Part shown: piece after piece, positions 6,603 to 7,898 of the stretch | Layout: every line of letters starts with the position of its first letter | Position numbering within the stretch: the stretch's first letter is position 1 | Assembly (NCBI GenBank): GCA_013815395.1 | Contig: JACDGH010000117.1 | Location: 1-7,898 of the forward strand | DNA: 7,898 nt | Direction: 5' to 3' | DNA from: Parachlamydiaceae bacterium | GTDB lineage: Bacteria > Chlamydiota > Chlamydiia > Chlamydiales > Parachlamydiaceae | Notes under the pieces: generated by a model | Seen by the model: the letters and a program-made list of their open reading frames with translations, nothing else | Told to the model about the DNA's origin: nothing | Databases searched by the model: none | Made by a program: the position numbers and the translations under genes

Positions 6603-7238
6603 ATGATACCATTAAGTGATGACAATTCTACTCGCAAGACCACTCCGGTGGTCACCTATGTGTTAATCACATTAAATGTGCTTTTCTTTTTTTTAGAGAT
6701 GGGCGGTGGGGAAGAATTTGTAAAACAATGGGCTTTTACGCCTAGAAGATTTTTAGCGAATCCGGGTGCAGATTTTATCACCATCTTCACTTCGATGTTT
6801 ATGCATGCAGGCATTGCCCATCTTCTCGGAAATATGCTTTATTTATGGATCTTTGGCGATAATGTCGAAGATCGATTGGGCAAGTTGCCTTTTTTAATTT
6901 TTTATCTTGTTTGCGGTATTGCAGCCACATTTTCCCAATTAGCTTTTGATCCGCAATCTGATCTTCCTAATGTAGGTGCTTCCGGGGCCATCGCAGGCAT
7001 TTTGGGTGCTTATATTCTCTTTTTCCCCTCGGGGAAAGTCAACGTGCTTTTTATATCTAGCATCGTCCAATTATCGTCATTGATTGTGATCGGATTTTGG
7101 TTTTTGCTTCAGTTTATTAGCAGTATGGGCGCAGCAAGCGATGCAGAGGGTTCTGGGGGTGTTGCCTATATGGCACATATTGGCGGGTTCATCGCAGGAA
7201 TGATCATTGCACTATTCTTTAAAAAATCCACTGCTTGA
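6603..7238 (+). CDS. Rhomboid family intramembrane serine protease
   Basis: Predicted 211-residue, multi-span inner-membrane protease that cleaves transmembrane segments of other proteins with a Ser-His dyad. Visible hallmarks: the family-typical start MIPLSDDN and PVVTYVLITLNVLFFFLE (first membrane helix, about 15-32); MFMHAGIAHLLGNM (65-78) with His68, His73 and Asn77 of the oxyanion-hole region; EDRLG (89-93) in the L1-helix 3 area; GASGAIAG with nucleophile Ser127; and AHIGGF with catalytic His192. Six membrane helices fit the length. The start is secure by family resemblance, although the ribosome binding site AGAGG sits unusually close, 2 nt before the ATG. The gene follows the flavoprotein by 75 bp on the same strand. 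An internal 256-bp part of this gene (or of a close relative) is present as a broken copy at 2636-2891. The bacterial substrate cannot be predicted. Confidence 0.95.
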   Translation: MIPLSDDNSTRKTTPVVTYVLITLNVLFFFLEMGGGEEFVKQWAFTPRRFLANPGADFITIFTSMFMHAGIAHLLGNMLYLWIFGDNVEDRLGKLPFLIFYLVCGIAATFSQLAFDPQSDLPNVGASGAIAGILGAYILFFPSGKVNVLFISSIVQLSSLIVIGFWFLLQFISSMGAASDAEGSGGVAYMAHIGGFIAGMIIALFFKKSTA

Positions 7239-7269
7239 GCAGGGGATGAAAAGGACTTTGGATTTAAGG

Positions 7270-7318
7270 ACTTAGAACTTAGGACTTAGAGCTTAGGACT
7301 TGGAACTTAGAACTTAAG
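7270..7318. repeat. Seven tandem copies of a 7-nt unit (ACTTAGR)
   Basis: Reading from 7270 the units are ACTTAGA, ACTTAGG, ACTTAGA, GCTTAGG, ACTTGGA, ACTTAGA and ACTTAAG, seven in a row with no gap. They share the GGACTT flavour of the neighbouring 9-nt array (its right arm has TTAAAGGAC units) but have a different period. The array ends 9 nt before the 9-nt array starts. Confidence 0.85.
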
Positions 7319-7327
7319 GAGCAATCT

Positions 7328-7426
7328 AAAGGACATAAAGGACGTAAAGGACATAAAGGACATAAAGGACGTAAAGGACATAAAGGACAAAAAGGACGTA
7401 AGGGACATAAAGGACATAAAGGACGA
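7328..7426 (+). repeat. Left arm of an inverted 9-nt tandem array: 11 units of AAAGGACRT
   Basis: Eleven consecutive 9-nt units run from 7328 to 7426. The consensus is AAAGGACAT or AAAGGACGT; deviations are AAAGGACAA (unit 7), AAGGGACAT (unit 9) and AAAGGACGA (unit 11). The penultimate position alternates A and G in an irregular order. Because 9 is a multiple of 3 the array is open in two frames (Lys-Gly-His/Arg or Asp-Ile/Val-Lys repeats), but no start signal supports translation. Confidence 0.95.
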
Positions 7427-7471
7427 AGTATGGCTTTAAGAGCTCTAGGGTCTATAAATCAACATAAAATA

Positions 7472-7570
7472 GTCCTTTATGTCCTTTACGTCACTTATGT
7501 CCTTTACGTCCCTTATGTCCTTTAAGTCCTTTAAGTCCCTTACGTCCTTTAAGTCCTTTATGTCCTTTAC
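7472..7570 (-). repeat. Right arm of the inverted 9-nt tandem array: 11 units of GTCCTTTAY (reverse complement of the left arm)
   Basis: Eleven consecutive 9-nt units run from 7472 to 7570 on the plus strand, consensus GTCCTTTAT, GTCCTTTAC or GTCCTTTAA, with GTCACTTAT (unit 3), GTCCCTTAT (unit 5) and GTCCCTTAC (unit 8) as deviations. They are the reverse complement of the left-arm unit, and the count is the same. The variable bases do not mirror those of the left arm. A transcript could fold into a stem of up to about 99 bp with a 45-nt loop (7427-7471). Confidence 0.95.
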
Positions 7571-7787
7571 CAAAATAATAGTGGGGATTGGGATTTGGAT
7601 TTCGAAGTTGAGTAATCAAAGTTGTAGAAGATCATTAAATAAAAGTAAAATCTTTGTGGATTATATTTCAGGAATAGTAGAGAATTATTTTTTGTTAAAA
7701 CTCTCCTTAAGCAAAAACGAAAGTATTACATTCCCCTCATCGGGGCTGACAGAAAATAGCAGTAATTAGATATTTTGGGTTCGGCGA

Positions 7788-7848
7788 AGCCCCTGGAGTG
7801 CGTCGGCTCTGCCGCGCCTTTCAATTCAGGGGCTCCGTTTCAAGCGGA
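7788..7848. repeat. GC-rich nested hairpin element (REP-like)
   Basis: AGCCCCTG (7788-7795) pairs with CAGGGGCT (7827-7834), extendable inward by a G-T and an A-T pair. Nested inside, GCG-T-CGGC (7800-7807) pairs with GCCG-CGC (7811-7817) around a TCT loop with one bulged T. Just outside, TCCG (7834-7837) pairs with CGGA (7845-7848). The block is far GC-richer than its surroundings. No T-run follows directly, so it is more likely an interspersed palindromic element than a terminator. Confidence 0.6.
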
Positions 7849-7898
7849 ATACAATGTTTTCGCAATAAATTTTTTTTAGCTTTTACCCTCTTATAGAT

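Larger units (their letters stand above)
7239..7898. other. Non-coding gap of about 660 bp dominated by tandem and inverted repeats
   Basis: After the rhomboid stop this stretch contains a 7-nt tandem array, a left and a right 9-nt tandem array in opposite orientation and a GC-rich nested hairpin, each listed separately. I see no gene, tRNA or other RNA signature in it. Between 7571 and 7770 the sequence is plain AT-rich with no support for coding. The last 50 bases are AT-rich with a T8 run at 7868-7876 and no recognisable gene. Confidence 0.7.

Noticed and set aside
7231..7242. CTGC-TTGA-GCAG hairpin over the rhomboid stop codon, considered as a terminator
   Set aside because: Only a 4-bp stem and no T-run after it.
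7328..7570. The 9-nt arrays considered as a CRISPR
   Set aside because: Units are contiguous 9-mers without unique spacers, and the two halves face opposite ways; no cas gene is in the window.
7733..7745. CCCC-TCATC-GGGG small hairpin
   Set aside because: Four-base stem without a T-run on either strand; common by chance.
7479..7769. Open frame of 96 codons on the plus strand starting MSFTSLMSFTSL
   Set aside because: Its first third is simply the right arm of the 9-nt array read in frame, where 9 being a multiple of 3 keeps it open. There is no ribosome binding site, and the tail resembles no protein.
7821..7898. Minus-strand open frame entering from the right edge, 25 codons ending at a TGA in the hairpin element
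   Set aside because: Too short, no recognisable residues, and its end lies inside a repeat; may be a gene tail but cannot be supported.

Overview
The window looks like chromosomal DNA of a member of the Chlamydiota, most likely an amoeba-associated, Parachlamydiaceae-type symbiont. The main reason is the Lon protein at the left edge: its segments RRPFFPGMAAP, LNPLFKEELQIFLGHSDF and TEPGKLADFAVALTTA match what I remember of Chlamydia Lon almost word for word. A low G+C content, a 1056-residue coiled-coil protein with an enzymatic core, and repeat-rich gaps with gene debris fit an environmental chlamydia better than a reduced animal pathogen. The family-level placement is inference; no rRNA is present.

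Layout. 1-1403 (minus): 5' part of lon, cut by the window edge after the Walker B motif, with a good sigma70-type promoter just upstream. 1494-2189 (minus): a small membrane-anchored P-loop sulfotransferase. 2190-3356: a gap of about 1.2 kb packed with debris: a 56-codon ORF of doubtful status, a GC-rich imperfect inverted repeat, a 24-nt tandem repeat, a 256-bp broken copy of a rhomboid protease gene, an 18-nt-period repeat and a possible transposase remnant. 3357-6527 (plus): a 1056-residue protein with a helical or coiled-coil N-terminus and a split class A (PHBH/MICAL-like) FAD monooxygenase core. 6603-7238 (plus): an intact rhomboid intramembrane serine protease, the source or sister of the broken copy. 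7239-7898: a second repeat-rich gap with a 7-nt tandem array, a striking inverted pair of 9-nt tandem arrays (11 units against 11 units around a 45-nt spacer) and a GC-rich nested hairpin.

How it fits together. The genes do not form one pathway. Lon and the sulfotransferase point one way; the flavoprotein and rhomboid point the other, probably each with its own promoter. The main points of interest are the large flavoprotein, which has the look of a host-directed protein, and its position between a rhomboid fragment and the intact rhomboid gene in direct orientation (about 95% identical over 256 bp, 4138 bp apart), which suggests duplication or insertion. The 11+11 inverted 9-mer array beside the rhomboid gene is the strongest unexplained non-coding structure.
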